A DNA stretch of 11,285 bases. Origin: Bacteroides sp. GTDB lineage: Bacteria > Bacteroidota > Bacteroidia > Bacteroidales > Bacteroidaceae. Position numbers and translations under genes: made by a program. The notes beneath the pieces are model-generated. The model saw nothing but the letters and a program-made list of their open reading frames with translations, ran no database searches and was not told where the DNA came from. Positions 1-6,650 of the stretch are shown here, in pieces (position 1 is the stretch's first letter; the number at the start of each line of letters is the position of its first letter). Where the stretch lies: NCBI GenBank assembly GCA_030151635.1, contig JASLDF010000093.1:1-11285 (forward strand), read 5' to 3'.

Positions 1-428
1 TTATCAGGATTCACTGACTCGAAAGTTACTTCGTGGTCACCTGCACCAACATATAATGCTTCTTTGAAGTTCAAGTTGTAAGATTTCTTACCCACTTTAA
101 CGATACCTTCACCACCAACATTGATAATACCAAGTTCACGACGGTGTAGGAAGTTAGGCGCTTTCAATGGATCAATAGCGTCAAGAGTTAAAACAGTACC
201 TACAGGCAAAGCACCACCAACAATGAAGCGGTCGTACATTGTGTAAAGCATGTTGATTTTGTTTTGCTCGAAAACATTTTCAAATAAAAACTCTTTACGA
301 AGTTTTTCTGTATCATAGTGTTTTACATCTTCTGGGTGATGTGAATAACGTACTTCATACTGAATATGTTGTGCTTTAACAGATAATCCAAAAACGCAGC
401 ATAGCACTAATAACATTAATTTTCTCAT
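1..428 (-). CDS. kduI: 5-keto-4-deoxyuronate isomerase KduI with a signal peptide (3' end outside window)
   Basis: KduI (4-deoxy-L-threo-5-hexosulose-uronate ketol-isomerase) converts 5-keto-4-deoxyuronate to 2,5-diketo-3-deoxygluconate in pectin and glycosaminoglycan breakdown. The 142 visible residues match the N-terminal half of the family (usual length about 280): YEVRYSHHPEDVKHYDTEKL at 24-43, MYDRFIVGGALPVG at 64-77, and HRRELGIINVGG at 95-106. The metal-binding histidines and glutamate lie in the missing C-terminal half and cannot be checked. Oddly, the family core is preceded by about 20 residues that look like a Sec signal peptide: MRK, a hydrophobic run LMLLVLCCVFGLSV, then VKA before QH, the common Bacteroidota cleavage pattern. 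The only in-frame ATGs upstream of the core are residues 1 and 5, so the signal is not an over-extended start. It starts 8 bases after the permease stop, indicating co-transcription. The family call is very sure; periplasmic location is inferred. Confidence 0.93.
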   Translation of the reverse strand, partial: MRKLMLLVLCCVFGLSVKAQHIQYEVRYSHHPEDVKHYDTEKLRKEFLFENVFEQNKINMLYTMYDRFIVGGALPVGTVLTLDAIDPLKAPNFLHRRELGIINVGGEGIVKVGKKSYNLNFKEALYVGAGDHEVTFESVNPD

Positions 429-436
429 TTCTATTC

Positions 437-1798
437 TTATTTTTTGATTAATACATTCTTTTTACGATTCAGAACCACCAAACCAAGCGTAATAATGCCT
501 AAAACGACACTACCTGCAATCTTCAAATTGGCAGTTAACTGATAAATAACCCATGTTAACGGACTTGCCGCAAAGTCAATAGCAGCAACTTGCTGACCAT
601 CGGCAATGGCAATCGTTCCAGTAGCATGAGCTGCTTGGGTAAATATTCCTGCTAAACTAGTAGCAATATAGTTACCAACAACCATCATAATTAATCCTAT
701 AATAAAGGTTTTAAATACATTACCTTTTGTATAAGGAAGAATCATTGGGAATACATATAGTAACCCCGCAAGACTGGTTAGAGGCAAGAACTTGTTTCCA
801 GGTAGTGCTACTGACAAAAACAATAACACTGGGATAAGTAAGATAGTTACCACTAATGTTGCAGGGTGACCAATTACTAGAGCTGGACTCATACCGATAT
901 AAAAGCCACTAGATTTACCTTGAAATTTACGAGCTATAAGAGCTTTAGTAGCTTCTGAAATTGGCACCAATCCTTCGATAAATAGCGAAGTGATACGGGG
1001 AATCAATTCCATAACTGCACCCATAATAACACCTAGTTTCAAGATAGCAGCCACATCATATTTTGCTAAAGCTCCAAGAAGACAGCCAATGATAACACCT
1101 AAGAAGATAGGTTCACCTAACAGACCAAACTTCTTCTTCATTCCATCTGCATCAATATCAATTTTGTTTACACCTGGAATCAAGTCTAAACCTTTATTGA
1201 TAATCCACGCAAATGGTGCATAAGCAACAACAAAAGGTTGTGGAATAGAAATTCCATCCATCTTGTCATAGAACTTAGCGAAACGCTCTGCAGTAAAGTC
1301 GGCCATAACCAACGATAAAACATAACAGATAAGGGCTGCAAATAGACCAAACATAACGCTCTCTGTAGCTACTGCTACGATTGAACCGATAAATGCATGA
1401 TGCCAAAAGTTCCAAATATCAATGTTTACAGTTTTAGTACCCTTAACTAAAAGAAGAACTAAGTTCACCACTAAACACAATGGAATAACCAATGCACCAA
1501 CCGAAGAAGTGTAAGCAATCTCGGCGGCTGCAGGCCAACCAATATCTAAAATGTCAGTTTGAAGACCATAAATATCAGCCAATGACTGAACCGCTGGTCC
1601 TAGGTTACTAGTCAATAAATTGGTGATTACATTCAAGCCAATAAATCCGACACCTACATAAAGACCAGAACGGATTGCTTTTGATAGGTTTACACCTAAG
1701 CACAAGCCAATAATGGTAAAAATAATAGGCATCATTACGCTCGGACCTAATCCAATTACATAACTAATACCGTTTTCAATATATGCTAAAAAATCCAT
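437..1798 (-). CDS. GatC-type PTS EIIC-like permease, probable uronate importer
   Basis: This is a polytopic inner-membrane protein of the galactitol PTS IIC family (EIIC-GAT; 453 residues, the usual GatC length). It has roughly ten or more hydrophobic segments over its whole length. Family-like stretches are the N-terminal IENGISYVIGLGPSVMMPII (8-27), KKKFGLLGEPIFLG (221-234) in the central loop, and the region around GMSPALVIGHPATLVV (302-317). In classical PTS systems such a subunit works with IIA and IIB phosphoryl carriers; none is encoded in this window. It sits between the KDPG aldolase (11-base gap) and kduI (8-base gap), so its substrate is most likely a pathway monosaccharide acid such as DKI, DKII or KDG, possibly moved without phosphorylation. 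That role is inferred from context: galactitol annotation would be misleading here, since no galactitol enzyme is nearby. IIA and IIB genes elsewhere in the genome cannot be excluded. Confidence 0.87.
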   Translation of the reverse strand: MDFLAYIENGISYVIGLGPSVMMPIIFTIIGLCLGVNLSKAIRSGLYVGVGFIGLNVITNLLTSNLGPAVQSLADIYGLQTDILDIGWPAAAEIAYTSSVGALVIPLCLVVNLVLLLVKGTKTVNIDIWNFWHHAFIGSIVAVATESVMFGLFAALICYVLSLVMADFTAERFAKFYDKMDGISIPQPFVVAYAPFAWIINKGLDLIPGVNKIDIDADGMKKKFGLLGEPIFLGVIIGCLLGALAKYDVAAILKLGVIMGAVMELIPRITSLFIEGLVPISEATKALIARKFQGKSSGFYIGMSPALVIGHPATLVVTILLIPVLLFLSVALPGNKFLPLTSLAGLLYVFPMILPYTKGNVFKTFIIGLIMMVVGNYIATSLAGIFTQAAHATGTIAIADGQQVAAIDFAASPLTWVIYQLTANLKIAGSVVLGIITLGLVVLNRKKNVLIKK

Positions 1799-1809
1799 AA
1801 ACTAAATGA

Positions 1810-2487
1810 TTATTTTGAAGCTTGAGCTGCATAAATGTAACCTAATGCTTCTTCACTCACTTTAGCAATGGCTGCCCAATCTTTAGAAGCAATTACTTCT
1901 TTAGGGAACAGCATAGAGCCCATACCAATGCAACCAGCACCAGCTTTAACCCAACCTGTAAGGTTTTCTTTTGTTGGTTCAACACCGCCAGTAACCATTA
2001 AACGAGACCAAGGCATAGGACCTTTTACATTCTTAACAAATGAAGGACCACCTACATTACCCGCAGGGAACACTTTACAAACTTCGCAACCCAACTCTTG
2101 AGCTTCGCTAATTTCTGTAACAGAACCACAACCTGGAATGTAAGCCACTTGACGACGGTTACAAACACGAGCTATCTCTGGATTCAACATTGGACCAACT
2201 ACGAAGTTTGCACCCAATTGAAGGTAAAGAGCAGCTGTACCAGCATCAAGAATTGAACCGATACCAAGAACCATCTCTGGGCAGTTCTCACGAGCCCAAA
2301 GATTTAATTCACGGAATATTTCATGTGCGAAGTCACCACGGTTAGTGAATTCGAATGCACGAACACCACCTTCATAACAAGCTTTAAGCACTTGTTTTGC
2401 AACTTCTACATCTTTATGATAAAAAACAGGGACCATTGGTACTTTGACCATGGTTTGATATACATCTAATCTTGAAAAATTTGCCAT
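1810..2487 (-). CDS. 2-keto-3-deoxy-6-phosphogluconate (KDPG) aldolase
   Basis: This class I aldolase cleaves KDPG to pyruvate and glyceraldehyde 3-phosphate in the cytoplasm; many relatives also act on 4-hydroxy-2-oxoglutarate. The 225-residue TIM-barrel protein shows the expected features: the glutamate in FEFTNRG (E46), IPGC (118-121), the Schiff-base lysine in EVCKVFPAGN (K138), and the phosphate-binding MVTGGVEP (164-171). The ATG at 2487 is chosen because an upstream in-frame extension would need a TTG at 2493 and adds only two residues. The start follows the SDR stop by 12 bases and the permease begins 11 bases after its own stop. The preceding kinase gene supplies its substrate, which supports the KDPG rather than KDPGal assignment. 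The protein is fairly cysteine-rich, with C120, C134 and C137 close to the active site. No signal peptide is visible. Confidence 0.93.
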   Translation of the reverse strand: MANFSRLDVYQTMVKVPMVPVFYHKDVEVAKQVLKACYEGGVRAFEFTNRGDFAHEIFRELNLWARENCPEMVLGIGSILDAGTAALYLQLGANFVVGPMLNPEIARVCNRRQVAYIPGCGSVTEISEAQELGCEVCKVFPAGNVGGPSFVKNVKGPMPWSRLMVTGGVEPTKENLTGWVKAGAGCIGMGSMLFPKEVIASKDWAAIAKVSEEALGYIYAAQASK

Positions 2488-2499
2488 AATCAATTCTAA

Positions 2500-3282
2500 T
2501 TATTTAGGTTGTTTACCAATGTAAGCTAGGATTCCACCATCAACATAAAGAATATGACCATTTACAAAGTCAGAAGCTTTTGAAGACAAGAATACCACTG
2601 GTCCTTCAAGATCTTCTGGATTTCCCCAACGAGCTGCTGGAGTTTTTGAGATAATGAAGTCATTAAATGGATGACCATTTGTACGAAGTGGTGCAGTTTG
2701 AGGAGTAGCAATGTAACCTGGTCCAATGCCATTAACTTGAATGTTGTGTTCAGCCCACTCGCAAGCAAGATTCTTAGTCAACATTTTCAATCCACCTTTA
2801 GCTGCTGCATAAGCAGAAACTGTTTCACGACCCAATTCACTCATCATAGAGCAAATGTTAATGATCTTACCTTCACCTTTTTTAATCATACCAGGAGCAA
2901 CTGCTTTAGACACGATAAAAGGACCTACAAGATCAATATCAATAACTTCTTTGAACTCTTCAACTGTAGTTTCTAGAACTGGAATACGTTTAATAATACC
3001 AGCATTGTTAACCAAGATATCGATATCACCAACAGTAGCGCTAACTTTAGCAACCATCTCTTGAACTTCTGTTTCTTTAGTTACATCGCATGTAAAACCA
3101 TAAGCCTTAATGCCTTCTTTTTCAAATTCAACTACAGCTTCAGCAACCATGTTAGAACGACGAGCATTTACGATAATTGTAGCTCCTGCTTTACCTAGAG
3201 CTTTAGCCATAGCCATACCAATACCATACGTACCACCCGTTACTAGGGCAACTTTACCTGTTAAATCAAATATATTATTCAT
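2500..3282 (-). CDS. SDR oxidoreductase, KduD / gluconate 5-dehydrogenase type
   Basis: A classical short-chain dehydrogenase of 260 residues with NAD(P)-binding TGGTYGIG (15-22), NNAG (92-95), and the catalytic S145, Y158 and K162 (YAAAK). The C-terminal stretch GPGYIATPQTAPLR (187-200) followed by PAARWGNPEDLEGPVVFLSS resembles KduD and the related Bacteroidota gluconate 5-dehydrogenases. In a cluster with kduI, a KDG kinase and KDPG aldolase, the expected reaction is reduction of 2,5-diketo-3-deoxygluconate to 2-keto-3-deoxygluconate in the cytoplasm. The ATG at 3282 (MNNIFDLTGK) fits the family N terminus; the longer reading frame begins with TTG at 3318 and adds 12 unrelated residues. 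The gene lies 41 bases after the kinase stop and 12 before the aldolase start. Alternatives are a gluconate 5-dehydrogenase or a DEH reductase of alginate pathways, but kduI nearby favours the KduD role. Fold certain, exact substrate inferred. Confidence 0.85.
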   Translation of the reverse strand: MNNIFDLTGKVALVTGGTYGIGMAMAKALGKAGATIIVNARRSNMVAEAVVEFEKEGIKAYGFTCDVTKETEVQEMVAKVSATVGDIDILVNNAGIIKRIPVLETTVEEFKEVIDIDLVGPFIVSKAVAPGMIKKGEGKIINICSMMSELGRETVSAYAAAKGGLKMLTKNLACEWAEHNIQVNGIGPGYIATPQTAPLRTNGHPFNDFIISKTPAARWGNPEDLEGPVVFLSSKASDFVNGHILYVDGGILAYIGKQPK

Positions 3283-3323
3283 TGTTATTTTACTTTTTGT
3301 TGTTATAATTAATTTCAAAATTC
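3283..3323 (-). other. Short intergenic gap between the kinase and SDR genes
   Basis: This 41-base spacer is AT-rich, and on the coding strand it ends in an adenine-rich run directly before the SDR ATG. Such A-rich leaders commonly replace Shine-Dalgarno sites in Bacteroidota and support the ATG at 3282 rather than the TTG at 3318. No hairpin or promoter is evident. Confidence 0.4.
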
Positions 3324-4361
3324 TTAACGTGAAACACGTCCAGAACCATCACCTTTCATCAAGTTCTCAACTTCTGATACTTGTGCAAGGTTGAAATCAC
3401 CATAGATAGTATGCTTCAAGCAAGATGCTGCTGTAGCAAATTCAAGTGCCTTTTGGTCATCATTTGGATATGAAATCAATCCGTAGATTAATCCACCCAT
3501 AAATGAATCACCACCACCAACACGATCCACAATGTGAGTTATGTCGTAGCGTTTCGATTCGTATAGTTTATCCGAGTGAAGACAACCTCCCCATGTGTTG
3601 TGGTTTGCATTGATAGAACCACGTAAAGTAATGATTACTTTTTTAGCACGTGGAAAACGTTTTTTAAGCTGAACACAAACAGATTCAAAAGCAGCACTAT
3701 CCACTTCTCCATTAGTCTGAGTTACATCAAAACCTTCTGGATGAATACCAAATACCTTTTCTGCATCTTCTTCATTCCCTAGAATAACGTCACAACCTTC
3801 AACTAAAGCTGGCATAATTTCAGTAGCACTCTTACCATATTTCCATAAGTTTTTACGGAAGTTGATATCGCAAGAAACTGTAATACCAAGACGATTTGCA
3901 GCTTTAATAGCTTCAAGACAAACGTCGGCAGCACCTTGAGAAATAGCTGGAGTAATACCAGTCCAGTGGAACCATTGAGCACCTTCAAAAACTTTGTCCC
4001 AATCGATCATACCTACTTTAATCTCCGAAACCGAAGAATGAGCACGATCATAAACAACTTTTGAAGCACGAGCAACAGCTCCTGTTTCTAAGAAATAGAT
4101 ACCAACACGATCACCACCGCGAACGATAGATGAAGTGTTTACATTATATTTTCGAAGTTCTGATATTGCCCAATCCCCTACATCATTTTGAGGTAAACGG
4201 GTAATAAACTCTGCGGGAATACCGTAGTTAGACAATGAGACTGCAACGTTAGCCTCACCACCACCAAATGTGGCATTTAATTGAGTTGATTGGATAAAAC
4301 GATTGTATCCTGGAGTTGCCAAACGCAACATAATCTCCCCAAAAGTGACTACTTTCTTCAT
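3324..4361 (-). CDS. kdgK: 2-keto-3-deoxygluconate kinase (PfkB family)
   Basis: A ribokinase/PfkB-family sugar kinase of 345 residues that phosphorylates KDG to KDPG with ATP in the cytoplasm. Family features are MKKVVTFGEIMLRL at the N terminus, the substrate-binding FGGGEANVAVSLSNYG (32-47), the central CDINFRKNLW (164-173), and the signature DRVGGGDSF (279-287) with catalytic D285, where GGGD replaces the more usual GAGD. The GEIMLRL start and the FRKNLW motif are typical of KDG kinases rather than fructokinases or ribokinases, and the following SDR and aldolase genes agree. The ATG at 4361 is the only sensible start. It is preceded by a 54-base gap after the GH88 gene, the longest spacer in the operon, and marks the switch from exported proteins to cytoplasmic enzymes. 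No truncation or missing residue was seen. Confidence 0.92.
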   Translation of the reverse strand: MKKVVTFGEIMLRLATPGYNRFIQSTQLNATFGGGEANVAVSLSNYGIPAEFITRLPQNDVGDWAISELRKYNVNTSSIVRGGDRVGIYFLETGAVARASKVVYDRAHSSVSEIKVGMIDWDKVFEGAQWFHWTGITPAISQGAADVCLEAIKAANRLGITVSCDINFRKNLWKYGKSATEIMPALVEGCDVILGNEEDAEKVFGIHPEGFDVTQTNGEVDSAAFESVCVQLKKRFPRAKKVIITLRGSINANHNTWGGCLHSDKLYESKRYDITHIVDRVGGGDSFMGGLIYGLISYPNDDQKALEFATAASCLKHTIYGDFNLAQVSEVENLMKGDGSGRVSR

Positions 4362-4415
4362 GTATACGTAAATTTTTAAATATATTGTTTAATTTTTCAC
4401 TAGTCGTAGCAAGAG
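4362..4415 (-). other. Longest intergenic gap of the operon, AT-rich leader of the kinase gene
   Basis: This 54-base spacer separates the genes for exported proteins from those for the cytoplasmic enzymes. On the coding strand it contains a TATATTTA stretch that is one base off the Bacteroides -7 consensus TAnnTTTG, but no properly spaced -33 box. There is a short palindrome GTATAC just before the ATG and no terminator-like hairpin. An internal promoter is possible but unsupported. Confidence 0.35.
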
Positions 4416-5618
4416 TTACTTGCAGTCTAAAGCTTTTTTACGAGCCATAGCTTCTAGGAAATAATAATCTGCATAGTTCAATGGAACATCAATTTCTGTG
4501 TGATGTGGAATACTTCCAACAGAGTGCATCAAGATGAAGTTACCATTAGTACCAACGATAGCACGGTATGCTGGGCTAGTCAATGATTCCATTATCTTAT
4601 CGGCAGTAGCTTTATACTCTGGAATAAATTCTGATAGTTCATATAGAGCAGAAGCTGTACACGACGCTGCAGAAGCATCTCTTGGTGCATTTGGAATTTC
4701 AGGAACATCATAATCCCAGTATGGCACTAAGTCTTCTGGCATGTTAGGATGAGTGAACATAAAGTTGTAGATATTTTTAGCCATCTCTAGATATTTTGGA
4801 TCTTTAGTTTCTCTGTAACAAACAGCATATCCATAAATAGCCCAAGCTTGTCCTCTAGCCCATGCAGACTCATCTGCATAACCTTGAGCCGTACATCTGC
4901 TACGAACACCACCTTTAACTTTATCATAATCCACAACGTGATAACAGCTATAGTCATCTCTGAATTGATATTTCATAGTCATATCAGCATGGCTAAGCGC
5001 AATCTCTCTATAGATAGGATCGCCAGAGAAAGTTGACGCATCAAAAAGAAGTTCAAGGTTCATCATGTTATCAATAATAACAGGACACATCCAACCTCTA
5101 GTACCTTGCCAGCCTCTATCTTCATCCCAAGATTGAATTACACCTGCTTCTGGTCTAAAACGAGTAGATAAAGATTTAGCAGCTTCAATTACGACTTCTT
5201 TGTAAGCTTCATTACCAGTTAAACGGTAAGCATTCCCAAAGCTGCAGTTAATCATGAAACCAACATCGTGGTGCCATTTAAGATTCTTAACAGACTCTAT
5301 AGCTTCTGTATATTTAATACCAAGTTCTTTCCATTTGTTATCTTTTGTAAGGTCATACATATACCATACATTTCCAGGAAAAAAACCACTAGTCCAATCA
5401 TCTGCTGGAACATAAACAATCTCATTGTTATTTGTAGTTCTTGGATTGATAAACTCACCATGGTCTTCAATCAATTTTACTTGATAGCCCATTTGAAGAT
5501 TTGCAACTTCAATAGTCTCGTCAATCTTTTCGCACAATGATTTTTCTTTAACTGATGTCTCGCCTGCGCAAGAAAACATCACAGCTGGTAATAAAAATGC
5601 CAACAACGCTTTTCTCAT
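4416..5618 (-). CDS. GH88 unsaturated glucuronyl hydrolase, lipoprotein
   Basis: GH88 enzymes remove the 4,5-unsaturated uronic acid left by polysaccharide lyases at the non-reducing end of oligosaccharides, by hydration of the double bond; the product opens to 5-keto-4-deoxyuronate. The 400-residue protein has an (alpha/alpha)6-barrel family pattern: WTSGFFPGNVWYMYD (75-89), HHDVGFM (116-122), IIDNMMNLELLF (181-192), SAWARGQAWAIYGYA (251-265), and YWDYD (300-304). D118 and D183 correspond by motif to the two catalytic aspartates of characterised family members. The N terminus MRKALLAFLLPAVMFSC is a lipoprotein signal with acylated C17. The residues after the cysteine (AGETSV) lack an obvious acidic surface-export signal, so a periplasmic location is more likely than surface display. 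It starts 13 bases after the preceding gene. GH88 rather than GH105 points to glycosaminoglycan or ulvan type substrates; chondroitin, hyaluronan, heparan and ulvan fragments cannot be separated by reading alone. Confidence 0.92.
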   Translation of the reverse strand: MRKALLAFLLPAVMFSCAGETSVKEKSLCEKIDETIEVANLQMGYQVKLIEDHGEFINPRTTNNNEIVYVPADDWTSGFFPGNVWYMYDLTKDNKWKELGIKYTEAIESVKNLKWHHDVGFMINCSFGNAYRLTGNEAYKEVVIEAAKSLSTRFRPEAGVIQSWDEDRGWQGTRGWMCPVIIDNMMNLELLFDASTFSGDPIYREIALSHADMTMKYQFRDDYSCYHVVDYDKVKGGVRSRCTAQGYADESAWARGQAWAIYGYAVCYRETKDPKYLEMAKNIYNFMFTHPNMPEDLVPYWDYDVPEIPNAPRDASAASCTASALYELSEFIPEYKATADKIMESLTSPAYRAIVGTNGNFILMHSVGSIPHHTEIDVPLNYADYYFLEAMARKKALDCK

Positions 5619-5631
5619 AATTAATTCTATA

Positions 5632-6630
5632 TTATTCTGTAACTATAATTTTAAATTCTCTAATCACACGAGAGGTGTGCTTGTAGTTTCCGTTTGTTCC
5701 AATAAAGGTTACATCGTATTCACCCGCACGAGTGTATTCATGCGTATATTCATTAACATAATTGTGAATTGTTTTAATTGATACGCCTTTATCTGGAGTT
5801 CTTGTATTGATTTTCAATGGGTAAGAAATCAACCAGTTGTTATTCAACACCTTAATAGCAGGAGGAGTGGAATGGATTCTTAACATGGCTGGAACTTCAA
5901 TCAATTTCATTAGGTTCCAAACACCAGCTTCATTATTTGCCTTAGCTGTCTTGTAAGGATCACCATTTTCAACAGCTAGTTGGTTAAAGTCAAAAGGAGT
6001 AAAGCCCATGTCATTAACTATAAACTGAGATACATCTCCTGATTTTTTATCGGTGTTTTCAATTCTTAAATCAGTAATTTCCCAAATTGATTGAGGACCT
6101 TTAAAGCTATCATCCCAAGGATTATAATGAAAAGCAATGCTCAAATCAGAGCTCAAGAACTCATCGAGAGGTAGCTCTACACTAGCTTTTCCAGTTGACT
6201 TAGTTGGTAGATTACAAGATTCTGAGACATCTACCCATTCTGCAGCTTCAATTGCTTTTGAATCGACAGTTGCATCCTTAGTCAAACCTTCAAAATTCTT
6301 AGAAATCTTCACTTTCAGCGTTCCTTCAGGAAAACCATATTGAGTAAACACATCGAACTTAAGAACTGAATTAATATCATCTACTGACGATTCTGTTTGA
6401 TCTCTTTTCGCATATACATTACCCGATTCACCACTATAAAGAGTGATGAAATCTGGATCGCCGTTGAATAGGAATGTGATAGGTTCACCTTTTTGAATGG
6501 TAATGACACCATCCGATATTTCTTTATCTGCATCGACACTAAACTTTACACTTTCTTCCAAAGAGTTTGAGCATCCTGAGATTAAAATAGAACCAATTAG
6601 TGCTAAGCTAAATCTTAATATATTTTTCAT
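5632..6630 (-). CDS. DUF5017-like lipoprotein, candidate surface glycan-binding protein
   Basis: A 332-residue predicted lipoprotein: MKNILRFSLALIGSILISGC, with acylated C20. The N-terminal domain contains ITIQKGEPITFLFNGDPDFI (43-62) and TLYSGESGN (63-71), which I recognise as the pattern of DUF5017 proteins in Bacteroidota glycan loci. The middle part has the strand-rich, aromatic AFHYNPWDDSFKGPQSIWEI (166-185). The C-terminal region (about 255-332) resembles a PKD-like beta domain with RAGEYDVTFIGTNG (301-314). No catalytic motif was seen. Its place directly after susD (20-base gap) is the usual position of an accessory surface glycan-binding protein, so capture of substrate at the cell surface is the likely job. 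The ATG at 6630 is chosen over an in-frame TTG at 6657 because it gives a proper signal sequence and does not overlap the susD stop codon region. Family name is moderately sure; function is positional inference. Confidence 0.78.
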   Translation of the reverse strand: MKNILRFSLALIGSILISGCSNSLEESVKFSVDADKEISDGVITIQKGEPITFLFNGDPDFITLYSGESGNVYAKRDQTESSVDDINSVLKFDVFTQYGFPEGTLKVKISKNFEGLTKDATVDSKAIEAAEWVDVSESCNLPTKSTGKASVELPLDEFLSSDLSIAFHYNPWDDSFKGPQSIWEITDLRIENTDKKSGDVSQFIVNDMGFTPFDFNQLAVENGDPYKTAKANNEAGVWNLMKLIEVPAMLRIHSTPPAIKVLNNNWLISYPLKINTRTPDKGVSIKTIHNYVNEYTHEYTRAGEYDVTFIGTNGNYKHTSRVIREFKIIVTE

Positions 6631-6650
6631 AACGTCTTCTAGTTTAAAAA

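Noticed and set aside
990..1223. Plus-strand reading frame of 77 codons inside the permease gene
   Set aside because: Antisense shadow of a well-conserved gene; the product has no family resemblance. The same holds for the other plus-strand frames in the window.
3283..3318. N-terminal extension of the SDR from TTG at 3318
   Set aside because: The added residues are not part of the family and are encoded by an AT-rich leader; the ATG at 3282 matches the family start.
1810..4361. Alginate (DEH) pathway for the SDR, kinase and aldolase
   Set aside because: The kinase and aldolase would fit, but GH88 and KduI act on 4,5-unsaturated uronates via DKI and DKII, and no alginate lyase or KdgF is visible.
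4362..4415. Internal promoter or terminator before the kinase gene
   Set aside because: Only a partial -7 like element without a spaced -33 box, and no stem-loop, could be found.
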